DNA of 35,446 nucleotides from RGIG5579 sp045602025 (GTDB lineage: Bacteria; Bacillota; Clostridia; Oscillospirales; SIG627). The DNA lies in NCBI GenBank assembly GCA_045602025.1, contig JAZSAT010000051.1:1-35446 (forward strand), given 5' to 3'. Positions 15,062 through 23,238 of this stretch are shown here, piece by piece. Positions within the stretch are counted from its first letter, which is position 1. Every line of letters starts with the position of its first letter. The notes beneath the pieces were generated by a model. That model had not been told where the DNA came from, ran no database searches, and was given only the letters and a program-made list of their open reading frames with translations. The position numbers were made by a program, and so were the translations under genes.

Positions 15062-16853
15062 CCAGCTTCAAAACAGCCATAAAGGCATCCTGAGGTACTT
15101 CTACCGAGCCGAGAGAACGCATCTTCTTTTTGCCTTCCTTCTGCTTTTCAAGAAGCTTCTTCTTACGGGTAATATCACCGCCGTAGCATTTTGCCAAAAC
15201 ATCCTTACGCATCGCCTTAACGGTTTCGCGAGCAATGACTCTGCCGCCCACCGCCGCCTGCACGGGAATTTCAAAAAGCTGACGGGGAATGTGTTCCTTA
15301 AGCTTTTCTGCAATTCTGCGGGCTCTGGCATAGGCCTTATCGTTATGTACGATAAAGGACAGAGCATCCACAAGATCGCCGTTAAGCAAAATATCAAGCT
15401 TTACAAGCTTGGAAGGAACATATTCTGTTTCGCTGTAGTCAAAAGAAGCATATCCCTTACTACGGGATTTCAGAGCATCGAAAAAGTCGTAAACGATCTC
15501 ATTTAAAGGCAACTTATAGTGGAGCTCGGTGCGAGTGGGGGTAATATACTTCATATCCAGAAACTCGCCGCGGCGATCCTGGCAAAGATCCATAATACCG
15601 CCGACAAACTCTACAGGCGTGATAATGCTTGCACGGACCACAGGCTCATAGGCAGTTGCAATGTTTTCCACAGCGGGGTAATTGGTGGGGTTATCGATAA
15701 AGATGGTCTCACCGCTTGTCAGCTCCAATTTATAGATAACGCTGGGTGCTGTGGTGATCAGATCCAGATTGAATTCCCTCTCCAGTCTTTCCTGAATCAC
15801 TTCCATGTGCAAAAGTCCCAAAAAGCCGCAGCGGAAACCAAATCCAAGAGCCGCACTGGTTTCGGGCTCAAAGGAAAGCGAAGCATCGTTCAAACGAAGC
15901 TTTTCCAGAGCCTCGCGAAGATCGTTGTATCTTGCGCCGTCTGCAGGATAAATACCCGAAAAGACAACGGGAAGGGCTTCTTTAAATCCGTCAAAAGGAG
16001 CCTTTGTTGGGTTATCAACCAGTGTAATGGTATCGCCTACCTTAGTTTCTGCAAGGGTTTTAATGGAAGCGGTCAAATAGCCAACCTGGCCGGAATGAAG
16101 GGTATCGCAAGGAGCAAAGCCGAAGGTGTTCATCGTACCTACTTCGGTGACATCAAACTCGGCACCGGTATTCATCATCAAGATCCGGTCTCCTTTGGAA
16201 AGAGAACCTTCAAAAAGCCTGAAATAGACAATGATTCCCTTGTAGGCATCGTAAAAGGAGTCGAAGATCAAGGCCTTGCAGGGCTTTTCTTCTTCCATTT
16301 TCGGGGCGGGTATGTATTCCACGATTCCTTCCAACACATCTTCAATATTCAGTCCTGTTTTTGCGGAAATACAGGGAGCATAATCCGCGGGAATGCCGAT
16401 CACATCTTCGATCTCTGCTTTCACCTTTTCAGGATCGGCAGCGGGAAGATCCACCTTATTGATCACAGGAAAAAGCTCCAGATCGTGATCCACTGCAAGA
16501 TAGGCGTTGGCAAGAGTCTGAGCCTGAATACCCTGGGTAGCATCTACCACAAGGATCGCTCCTTCACAAGCGCGAAGGGAACGGGACACCTCATAATTAA
16601 AGTCCACATGCCCGGGGGTATCGATCAGGTTAAACTCATAGGTTTTTCCGTCTTTTGCTGTGTAATCCAAGGTTACAGCACGGGCTTTAATGGTGATGCC
16701 TCTTTCTTTTTCCAGCTCCATATCATCCAGAACCTGAGACTCCATCTCTCTTTTTTCAACAGAGCCTGTGTGCTCCAAAATACGGTCAGCCAAAGTGCTT
16801 TTACCGTGGTCAATATGGGCGATAATACAAAAATTGCGAATTTCCTTTTTCAT
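15054..16853 (-). CDS. lepA: Elongation factor 4 (LepA), ribosome-associated GTPase
   Basis: Translational GTPase that binds ribosomes and affects initiation, assembly or back-translocation. The 599-residue protein matches the family length. It has the G1 loop A-H-I-D-H-G-K-S-T near residue 12, G2/G3 D-T-P-G-H-V-D-F, G4 N-K-V-D, followed by domains II, III, V and the LepA-specific C-terminal domain with G-G-D-I-T-R-K-K-K-L-L-E-K-Q-K-E-G-K-K. The ATG at 16851..16853 gives the usual M-x-x-x-I-R-N-F-C-I-I start; an upstream frame of 19 residues overlaps smpB and is unlikely. It starts 4 bases after the smpB stop. Confidence 0.97.
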   Translation of the reverse strand: MKKEIRNFCIIAHIDHGKSTLADRILEHTGSVEKREMESQVLDDMELEKERGITIKARAVTLDYTAKDGKTYEFNLIDTPGHVDFNYEVSRSLRACEGAILVVDATQGIQAQTLANAYLAVDHDLELFPVINKVDLPAADPEKVKAEIEDVIGIPADYAPCISAKTGLNIEDVLEGIVEYIPAPKMEEEKPCKALIFDSFYDAYKGIIVYFRLFEGSLSKGDRILMMNTGAEFDVTEVGTMNTFGFAPCDTLHSGQVGYLTASIKTLAETKVGDTITLVDNPTKAPFDGFKEALPVVFSGIYPADGARYNDLREALEKLRLNDASLSFEPETSAALGFGFRCGFLGLLHMEVIQERLEREFNLDLITTAPSVIYKLELTSGETIFIDNPTNYPAVENIATAYEPVVRASIITPVEFVGGIMDLCQDRRGEFLDMKYITPTRTELHYKLPLNEIVYDFFDALKSRSKGYASFDYSETEYVPSKLVKLDILLNGDLVDALSFIVHNDKAYARARRIAEKLKEHIPRQLFEIPVQAAVGGRVIARETVKAMRKDVLAKCYGGDITRKKKLLEKQKEGKKKMRSLGSVEVPQDAFMAVLKLDE

Positions 16854-16857
16854 TTTT

Positions 16858-17328
16858 CTAATCCCGGTCAGATAATTTAATTCCTCTGCGATTCTCTCTT
16901 TCAAGATCACGCTTCAGTGCGCTTTCGCGCTTGTCGTAAAGCTTCTTTCCTCGACAGACGCCCACTTCAACCTTTACTCTGCCCTTTTTAAAATAAAGGG
17001 ATAAGGGGATGAGGGTGTAGCCATCCTTTTCGGTTAAAGCACGAAGCTTTAAGATTTCTTTTTTATGCATCAAAAGGCGACGCTGTCGAAGGGGATCCCG
17101 GTTAAATATATTTCCTTTTTCGTAAGGACTGATATGGATCCCCTTCGCAAACAGCTCCCCTTCCGAAATAATGAGATAAGAGTCCTTTAAATTGACAGTT
17201 CCCTGCCGGATTGACTTTACCTCGGTACCGTAAAGCTCAATGCCTGCCTCGAACCTTTCCTCAATGAAGTAATCGTGATAGGCTTTTCGGTTGGTGGCGG
17301 CAGTCTTTACATTATCATTCTTCTGCAT
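16858..17328 (-). CDS. smpB: SsrA-binding protein SmpB
   Basis: Binds tmRNA and delivers it to stalled ribosomes in trans-translation. The 156-residue protein has the family core N-R-K-A-Y-H-D-Y-F-I-E-E-R-F-E-A-G-I (about 13-30), G-T-E-V-K-S-I-R, S-P-Y, and a basic tail K-L-Y-D-K-R that enters the decoding site. The start lies inside the end of rmuC (14-base overlap). A tmRNA (ssrA) gene is often close to smpB, but there is no gap here that could hold one. Confidence 0.95.
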   Translation of the reverse strand: MQKNDNVKTAATNRKAYHDYFIEERFEAGIELYGTEVKSIRQGTVNLKDSYLIISEGELFAKGIHISPYEKGNIFNRDPLRQRRLLMHKKEILKLRALTEKDGYTLIPLSLYFKKGRVKVEVGVCRGKKLYDKRESALKRDLERENRRGIKLSDRD

Positions 17329-18634
17329 CCCTGTCCTCTTTCAAGATCTCCTCAGCCTTTTGAAGCGGCAAAGAGGAAACATGCTTGAGTTTTCTCTGAA
17401 TTTGTCTGGTACGAACACCTACCAGGGCATCCAATCCGCGATTTGCCTGGTCGATCTTAGCCTGGGCATCGCGGAGTGCAGCTTCAAATTTATCAAATTC
17501 GGTACGAACCGCACCGAGAACCTCCCAAACCTCACTGCTTCTTTTTTGAATCGCAAGGGTGCGGAAGCCGGTTTGAAGAGAATTCAGCAGTGCTGCCATG
17601 GTAGTAGGCCCTGCTATGTTGATCTTATAGTTTCTCTGGAGTGTTTCTACCATACCCATCTTGACCACTTCTGCATAGAGCCCTTCGGTAGGCAGAAACA
17701 TAATGGCAAAATCCGTAGTGGAGGGAGGAGAAACATATTTTGTGTGAATATCCTTGGCAAAGGCCTTGATCCTGCTTTCGAGCTGAGCGCGCTGAACGCG
17801 AACCTGCTCGGGAGAAGCGGCATCGTACGCTTCCTGCAGATTGATATATGCATCTGCCGGAAACTTGGAGTCAATGGGAAGATACACCACATCATCCCCG
17901 TCACCGGGAAGGCGAACGGCAAATTCCACGCGGTTGGCAGAACCGGGAACGGTTGCCACATTGGTTTCATACTGTTCGGGCGAAAGGATCTCCTCCAAAA
18001 TGGAAGCCAGCTGAATTTCCCCTAAGATTCCACGGGTCTTTACATTGGATAAAACCTTCTTCAAATCACCGACACCGTTGGCGAGCGTCTGCATTTCGCC
18101 AAGTCCTTGATAGACCTGCTGCAGCCGTTCGCTGACCTCCTTGAAGGATCTGCTGATCCTCTCTTCCAAGGCAGTCTGCAATTTTTCTTCCACGCTTTGG
18201 CGAATTTCCGACAGGCTTTTTTCATTGCCTGAACGAACCTCGGAAAGCTTGGTATCCACCGTTTCCCGAAGTGCTTGGGCATTTTTTTCCTGAAAGGAGG
18301 TAAGATTTACCATCCGTTCATCAACGCCCTTCAGCGCGGCATTCAAATGCTGTGTCAATTCCGAGATTCTTTTGTCCTGCTGTCCGGAAACCTCGGTCTG
18401 AGTGTTTCGCATAGAACGGGAAAAAGCATCCAGAGAACGGGCGTTTTCTTCGCTGATCTCGCGGCGCGCAGCACCGAGGCTTCTTTCCAGCCTTTCGCTT
18501 ACGCGGTCAAGATCCTCTCTGGAAGCCGAAGATTTGTCATCCCCTTTTTTGCGCAAAGAAAGCAGCGCGAAAAGAGAGAGGATCGCCGAGATCAAAGAGA
18601 AGATCAATACAATGATCCAAATATACTGTTCCAC
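17315..18634 (-). CDS. rmuC: DNA recombination protein RmuC
   Basis: Predicted nuclease-fold protein that limits inversions at short inverted repeats in E. coli. The 439-residue protein starts with one transmembrane helix (about 4-28), then a long coiled coil (about 35-180), then the RmuC domain (about 190-400) with G-I-L-G-E-I-Q-L and P-I-D-S-K-F-P. The start is a GTG at 18632..18634 with AAAGGAT upstream, 13 bases after the mltG stop. Its 3' end overlaps smpB by 14 bases. Confidence 0.9.
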   Translation of the reverse strand: MEQYIWIIVLIFSLISAILSLFALLSLRKKGDDKSSASREDLDRVSERLERSLGAARREISEENARSLDAFSRSMRNTQTEVSGQQDKRISELTQHLNAALKGVDERMVNLTSFQEKNAQALRETVDTKLSEVRSGNEKSLSEIRQSVEEKLQTALEERISRSFKEVSERLQQVYQGLGEMQTLANGVGDLKKVLSNVKTRGILGEIQLASILEEILSPEQYETNVATVPGSANRVEFAVRLPGDGDDVVYLPIDSKFPADAYINLQEAYDAASPEQVRVQRAQLESRIKAFAKDIHTKYVSPPSTTDFAIMFLPTEGLYAEVVKMGMVETLQRNYKINIAGPTTMAALLNSLQTGFRTLAIQKRSSEVWEVLGAVRTEFDKFEAALRDAQAKIDQANRGLDALVGVRTRQIQRKLKHVSSLPLQKAEEILKEDRDAEE

Positions 18635-18647
18635 TTTTTATCCTTTC

Positions 18648-20147
18648 TCAGTCGATACTGGTTCCGTTTTCTTTTGCCTTGCGAAGTGCCGCGGCATTTG
18701 CAAGGTGCTGAGTCTCCGTATCGGCAAAAACCGTAGAACCGTCTGTATCTGCTACAAAGTAATAGTGAGAATGTGTTTCCGGATAAAGCGTTGCCTGGAT
18801 CGCTTCCCAGCCGGGATTAGAGATCGCGGAGGGCGGCAAGCCTTCATGGAGATAGGTGTTATAGGGGCTTTCTACCGCAAGATCGGCATAGGAAAGCTCT
18901 TCCTTTCTTTCTTTAAGGCAATACTGAACCGTAGCATCGGATTGCAGCTTTTTCATATCATTTGATTTGAGTCGGTTGAAAAAGACGCCTGCAATGGGAT
19001 AAAAGTCAGAATTGAATTTACCTTCCTTCTGCACAATAGAAGCTAAGGTGACCACCTGATCGAGGGTCATACCCATTTCCTCTAAACGGGCATAATAATC
19101 GTCTTCAAATTTTGTATCAAATGCGGCAAGAAGCTTGTCAACAATTGCAACCTCGGTAGAGTCGGTATAAAATTCATAGGTGTCGGGGAAAAGATATCCT
19201 TCCAGGCGGTATTTTCTGTCTTTGGAAAGCTCAGTCTTTTTCAGAACCTCCATAAACTTATACTCATAATCAAAGTTATTGATAGCCTCTACGAAGCCTT
19301 CCCTGGTGCCGATCCCCTGTTCCGTGAAAAGTGTGATCATATCATCGACCGTATATCCCTCCGGAATGGTAATGGTAACGATCCTTCTCACCTTACGGTC
19401 CTTGATCTTGCTGACAATCTGGTCATAATTTAAGGTGGATTTGATCTCATATTCTCCCGCTTTGAAAGCAAGAGGCGGATCTGCATCTCTGTTTTTAAAG
19501 CTGATATAAGCGCGGAAAATAGCAGGGTATTCGATCAGCTCATTTTCCTTCAGTATCTTGGAAACCTCGGAGATTGTCGCATCCTCGGGAATGGTGACTG
19601 TTGCAACTACCTCATCCTTTACCAAGGCGAAAACATCATTTGCCCAGCGAATACCGCAGAAGGAGAGAATTGCAGAAATTCCCACAACCACGCCGATGTA
19701 AATAAGCGCGATCAATGCAGTAGATCCCAGGGACAGCATTTCCTCCTGCTTGTCCTCTTTGGATGCTTTTTTCTTCGCTTTTTTCTTTACACTGACAGGA
19801 GCTTTTTGTTTTACAGGCTTCGGTAAAACAGGGGCGTTTTTCCGCTTCGGCACGCTGTCCGCAAGCGCCGGATTTATCTTACTTACACGGGTCTCGGCCG
19901 CCTTCGGCAAACCTATCGTAGGGCGAGATGCCTTTACACTGCTGATCTTTCGTGTTTCGGAGGCGGATTTTGGAGCCATTTTTCTTTTTACCGGAACACT
20001 CTCACGGGGAAGAGTACTCTCCGCTTTTTTCACGGAAGAGGCTTCTTTTGGTTCCGAATCGCCCAAAGGAGTCTTCTTTTTGGGAGAAACCAAAATGTCG
20101 ATGGTATTTTCTTTGTTCTGCTGATTCAGATCATTCATTTCGTTCAT
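18648..20147 (-). CDS. mltG: Endolytic murein transglycosylase MltG
   Basis: Cleaves nascent peptidoglycan strands at the membrane, setting glycan length. The 499-residue protein has a hydrophilic N-terminal part of about 140 residues rich in Lys, Pro and Ser, one transmembrane helix (about 141-164), then the extracellular YceG domain. Typical elements are E-G-Y-L-F-P-D-T-Y (316-324), A-S-I-V-Q-K-E with the conserved glutamate at 375, V-F-F-N-R-L and G-L-P-P-S-A-I-S-N-P (437-445). By analogy with E. coli MltG the second position of the K-E pair is catalytic. Family members in E. coli are about 340 residues, so the cytosolic tail is unusually long. AGAGG precedes the ATG, which overlaps the CPBP gene stop (ATGA). 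Confidence 0.93.
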   Translation of the reverse strand: MNEMNDLNQQNKENTIDILVSPKKKTPLGDSEPKEASSVKKAESTLPRESVPVKRKMAPKSASETRKISSVKASRPTIGLPKAAETRVSKINPALADSVPKRKNAPVLPKPVKQKAPVSVKKKAKKKASKEDKQEEMLSLGSTALIALIYIGVVVGISAILSFCGIRWANDVFALVKDEVVATVTIPEDATISEVSKILKENELIEYPAIFRAYISFKNRDADPPLAFKAGEYEIKSTLNYDQIVSKIKDRKVRRIVTITIPEGYTVDDMITLFTEQGIGTREGFVEAINNFDYEYKFMEVLKKTELSKDRKYRLEGYLFPDTYEFYTDSTEVAIVDKLLAAFDTKFEDDYYARLEEMGMTLDQVVTLASIVQKEGKFNSDFYPIAGVFFNRLKSNDMKKLQSDATVQYCLKERKEELSYADLAVESPYNTYLHEGLPPSAISNPGWEAIQATLYPETHSHYYFVADTDGSTVFADTETQHLANAAALRKAKENGTSID

Positions 20148-21121
20148 ACATTAACCTCTTTGAATACTTGAGATACCAAACCGATGAATATTACAATACA
20201 GCCAAGGAAAGTAGGGGTCAAAAAGATTTCCTTAATGGAATTGAGAAACTTTATTTTTCCGGATGCTTCCTGCTCCTCCTGATGCACCGCTCTCGCTTTT
20301 TCCACTTCCTTCCTCAAAAGCTCTTTTCTGCTCTGAAGAAGCTCTCCGTAAACCTTTCCTTGATAAATGTTTTCAAGTCCGGAGAACATAAAGACAAAAA
20401 GAAGAATAAACACAGCAAATAAAATATAAGGCAAAAGAGGGCTCTTCCCTGCCTGACGCAAGTATTCCACTACGGAAGGACGAAGATACTCGTGGGAAAA
20501 ATTCACTAAAATGTGTAAAAGAACACCGGGTACAATGGAATCGGATGCCAATGCAACAATGCCGAAGACCACTCCCATAAACAGATAATAGAAAAAGTTT
20601 TCAAGGGAAATATGGACCATTGCAAACATAATGGCGGAAACTGCCACCGCAAAGTAGGAGCCGTACTGACGGTATTCCTCCAGCAAAACACCGCGAAAAA
20701 CAAGCTCTTCAAAAACCGCCGGGAGAAGAATGGTGCAAAGAATCGTTAAAAAGCGATTTTGGCTATCCACGGGAATCACCACCGCAGAGGGTGTTGAGAC
20801 CATGGCAGAATCAAAGAAGAAAAGCCCCATATATCTCAGAAGCATGCTTCCCACAAAAAAGATCAGAGCCATATTTACCAAAAACGGGATCTTGGACGGG
20901 GAAACATAGCGGAACTTCATAGTGGAGACAATATCTTTCCCTCTCACCTTGCAGTAAAACGCAAGAGGCAGAAGAAAAATGATCAGCTGGATGATGGTAG
21001 AAGTCAGAAAAAGGTCCATTTCAAAACGCTGTGCAACGGTCACGATGGGCCCTGCAAGTCCTACAAAAACCAGGATCACGCCAAAAAAGACCGGCGCATA
21101 TAAATTGGATTTTAAGTTCAA
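20144..21121 (-). CDS. CPBP family intramembrane glutamic endopeptidase
   Basis: Multi-pass membrane protein of the CAAX-protease and bacteriocin-processing (Abi) family. The 325-residue protein has all three family motifs: E138-E139-x3-R143, F-A-M-V-H170 and H203-x3-N207, all within predicted membrane helices. A final hydrophobic helix at the C-terminus follows a charged linker. The start is a TTG at 21119..21121 with GAGGGGG upstream, overlapping the DJ-1-like stop as TTGA; the stop overlaps mltG. Substrate is unknown. The placement beside mltG may hint at an envelope role, which is inference only. Confidence 0.87.
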   Translation of the reverse strand: MNLKSNLYAPVFFGVILVFVGLAGPIVTVAQRFEMDLFLTSTIIQLIIFLLPLAFYCKVRGKDIVSTMKFRYVSPSKIPFLVNMALIFFVGSMLLRYMGLFFFDSAMVSTPSAVVIPVDSQNRFLTILCTILLPAVFEELVFRGVLLEEYRQYGSYFAVAVSAIMFAMVHISLENFFYYLFMGVVFGIVALASDSIVPGVLLHILVNFSHEYLRPSVVEYLRQAGKSPLLPYILFAVFILLFVFMFSGLENIYQGKVYGELLQSRKELLRKEVEKARAVHQEEQEASGKIKFLNSIKEIFLTPTFLGCIVIFIGLVSQVFKEVNV

Positions 21122-21669
21122 GCCTGTTCCCCCTCAAAACACATCTGCCTTGCAAGCTCTTTTGCATACAAATCGCCTTTCAAAAGAGAAAGCAAGAGAA
21201 AACCGAAGTCGGAAGCGGTACCTGCTCCGCGGGATGTGATCACTCTTTCGGAAAGTACGGCCTTTTTTGCAGAGATCTTCTTGCAGAAAAGCCCTTCCTC
21301 CATTCCGGGATAACAGGTTGCCTCTTTTTCGGAAAGAAGACCCATTTCTCCGAAAACAGTCGGAGCGGCACAAATTGCAGCAAGATATCCGCCCTTTTCA
21401 TAATGAGAAAGAATCCTTTCGCGCAAAGCGGAACAGTTTTTCAAATTGAGTGTTCCCGGCATTCCACCGGGTAAAAGGATCATTTCTTCAGAATCGGAAA
21501 GCTCTTCCAAAACCGTATCCGCCACAAAAGGAATCCCGTGGGCACCTGTTACAACCTTAGATGCTGTAATGCTGCAAGTGCGCACCTCTACCCCGCCGCG
21601 GCGAAGAATATCAATAGGGGTGACTGCTTCGATTTCCTCAAAGCCTTCCGCCAAGAATACCGTTACCAT
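21118..21669 (-). CDS. DJ-1/PfpI family protein
   Basis: Belongs to the DJ-1/ThiJ/YajL branch of the class I glutamine amidotransferase-like fold; members are proposed deglycases, chaperones or stress proteins. The 183-residue protein has G-F-E-E-I-E with Glu14 at the place of the conserved active-site glutamate, L-P-G-G-M-P-G, and the nucleophile elbow A-I-C100-A-A-P. S-R-G-A-G-T-A near residue 150 is also a family mark. AAGGAG lies before the ATG, 9 bases after tmk. Specific activity cannot be told from sequence. Confidence 0.9.
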   Translation of the reverse strand: MVTVFLAEGFEEIEAVTPIDILRRGGVEVRTCSITASKVVTGAHGIPFVADTVLEELSDSEEMILLPGGMPGTLNLKNCSALRERILSHYEKGGYLAAICAAPTVFGEMGLLSEKEATCYPGMEEGLFCKKISAKKAVLSERVITSRGAGTASDFGFLLLSLLKGDLYAKELARQMCFEGEQA

Positions 21670-21678
21670 AAAAACTCC

Positions 21679-22332
21679 TTATCCGATGATATCGGAAACC
21701 AAATCGTATATTTTTTCGCCGATCTCTTCAATGGAGAACATCTCCCCGCGGTCATCCACACAGGAAAGGCTCTTCCATCCCCACTTCTTCGCACAGGTCT
21801 CAGCACTTCTTGCCGCTTTCTTCAAATGCTCGGCATTTTCGTGGATGTCCTTTTTTTCGCCTCTTACATCGATCAGCTCTAAGCTTTTTTCCACAGGAAC
21901 CTTTAAAAGAAGCGTCAGATCCGGAACCGGCAGGCCAAGCTTTACAAATTCAAAATCATAGAGCCAGGAAAGAAAAGCCTCGTGCTCTTTTTCGGGGAGC
22001 TTTGTCAATTGATGGATGGCATTTGCTGTGGTATATCGGTTTGCAATGATAATACCGCCTTCATCATAATCTTTTTTCCAATCGAGACGGAAGGAAGCAA
22101 AGCGGTCCACAGCAAAAAAAGTAGATGCCGCAAAAGAATTTACCGCTTCGGGATCGGTACCGAATTCTCCGTCCAAATACATTTTCACAGGATTACACGC
22201 CGGACTTTCATAGTCGGGAAAAGAAACAAGACGCACCTTTTTTCCCTCTTTGGAAAGACGCTCGAAAAGCACCTTGGACTGGGTGTTTTTCCCGCTTCCG
22301 TCAAGACCGTCGATCACGATTAATGTTCCCAT
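21679..22332 (-). CDS. tmk: Thymidylate kinase
   Basis: Phosphorylates dTMP to dTDP in dTTP synthesis. The 217-residue protein has the P-loop G-L-D-G-S-G-K-N-T-Q (residues 9-18; Asn replaces the usual Thr or Ser), the D-R-F-A segment (F-A-V-D-R-F-A-S) and N-R-Y-T-T-A-N. The ATG at 22330..22332 has AGAAAGG upstream; an earlier start would run over the promoter. It opens the long minus-strand run down to prmC. Confidence 0.92.
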   Translation of the reverse strand: MGTLIVIDGLDGSGKNTQSKVLFERLSKEGKKVRLVSFPDYESPACNPVKMYLDGEFGTDPEAVNSFAASTFFAVDRFASFRLDWKKDYDEGGIIIANRYTTANAIHQLTKLPEKEHEAFLSWLYDFEFVKLGLPVPDLTLLLKVPVEKSLELIDVRGEKKDIHENAEHLKKAARSAETCAKKWGWKSLSCVDDRGEMFSIEEIGEKIYDLVSDIIG

Positions 22333-22371
22333 AATATCGCCTTTCTGCAAATATGCACAGTAATTTAGAAT

Positions 22372-22400
22372 ATTATAACATAAAAAAACAAAAACCACAA
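22372..22400 (-). promoter_or_regulatory. Sigma-A promoter of the tmk-to-prmC run
   Basis: The minus strand shows TTGTGG (22395..22400), a 17-base T-rich spacer and TATAAT (22372..22377), about 40 bases upstream of the tmk ATG. It is the only good promoter I see before the eleven tightly spaced genes. Confidence 0.65.
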
Positions 22401-22443
22401 GATAAATTATGATTCTTTCTAAAAAATAAAACGAAGAAAAGCC

Positions 22444-22472
22444 TTGCTATTTTTTCAAAAAAAGGGTATATT
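22444..22472 (+). promoter_or_regulatory. Sigma-A promoter of the flavoprotein gene
   Basis: TTGCTA (22444..22449), a 17-base spacer and TATATT (22467..22472) lie 38 bases before the plus-strand ATG. It is divergent from, and about 45 bases apart from, the tmk promoter. Confidence 0.65.
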
Positions 22473-22510
22473 GTCAAACATAGAAACATACGATCAAACG
22501 AGGTGAAACG

Positions 22511-23131
22511 ATGAAAGTAATCTTATTAAACGGTTCTCCCCACAAGGATGGATGCTGTAACCGTGCGCTGCGTGAAATTGCAGACACCCTGAAAAAGGAA
22601 GATATTGAAAGTGAGATCCTTTGGCTTGGAAATAAAGAACTCAGCGGCTGTCTCGGCTGTGGCTTTTGCAGAAAAAACGGAAGGTGCATTAAGGAAGACA
22701 AGGTGAACGAATTTGCCCCTCTCATAAAAGAGGCAGACGGCTTTGTTGTAGCTTCCCCCGTTCATTACGCATCGGCGGGTGGTGCGGTCACCTCTTTTTT
22801 AGACCGACTGTTCTTCTCTTCCTCAGGGCTTCTTGCGGGAAAGCCCGCCTGCGCAGTCGTCTCTTGCCGCAGAGGCGGTGCCAGTGCAGCCTTTGACCAG
22901 CTGAATAAGTATTTTACCATTTCCTCTATGCCCATTGTATCGGGTCAGTACTGGAATATGGTTCACGGTCAGACACCGGAAGAGGTGGAAAAAGACCTGG
23001 AGGGACTTCAAATTATGAGAAGCCTCGGAAAAAATATGGCTTGGCTGATCAAGTGCATCAAATTAGGCAGCGAGAACGGCATCCCCTTTCCGGAAAAAGA
23101 GGAAGCGATCCGCACAAGCTTTATTCGTTAA
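22511..23131 (+). CDS. Flavodoxin-fold iron-sulfur flavoprotein (NAD(P)H-dependent FMN reductase family)
   Basis: Probably a cytosolic FMN protein that moves electrons in anaerobic metabolism or oxidative defence. The 206-residue protein starts with the FMN phosphate loop L-N-G-S-P-H-K-D-G (6-14) and carries a compact cysteine motif C47-x2-C50-x2-C53-x5-C59, which in the archaeal Isf family binds a 4Fe-4S cluster. A-S-P-V-H-Y (81-86) is also typical. GAGGTG precedes the ATG. The gene has its own promoter and terminator, so it is likely monocistronic. Electron partners are unknown. Confidence 0.87.
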   Translation: MKVILLNGSPHKDGCCNRALREIADTLKKEDIESEILWLGNKELSGCLGCGFCRKNGRCIKEDKVNEFAPLIKEADGFVVASPVHYASAGGAVTSFLDRLFFSSSGLLAGKPACAVVSCRRGGASAAFDQLNKYFTISSMPIVSGQYWNMVHGQTPEEVEKDLEGLQIMRSLGKNMAWLIKCIKLGSENGIPFPEKEEAIRTSFIR

Positions 23132-23148
23132 AACACAGATCAGGAATG

Positions 23149-23177
23149 AAAAAACGCAGGTGATCCTGCGTTTTTTT
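23149..23177 (+). terminator. Rho-independent terminator after the flavoprotein gene
   Basis: ACGCAGG (23154..23160), loop TGAT and CCTGCGT (23165..23171) form a stem extended by an A-run on the left and seven T residues at 23171..23177. The symmetry could let it work in both directions. Confidence 0.88.
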
Positions 23178-23238
23178 GTATATTAATAATCTTTTCAGAA
23201 AAAAATAAAAACATACTTTTTTACCATACGGAGGAAAA

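Noticed and set aside
15519..16880. A 453-codon open frame on the plus strand opposite lepA, and similar long frames opposite cysS (5708..6670), cinA (4465..5454) and recA (10603..11766).
   Set aside because: They are antisense to strongly conserved genes, have no ribosome binding site or recognisable domain, and arise from codon bias on the coding strand.
16854..18647. A tmRNA (ssrA) gene near smpB.
   Set aside because: The genes around smpB overlap or are separated by only a few bases, so there is no room.
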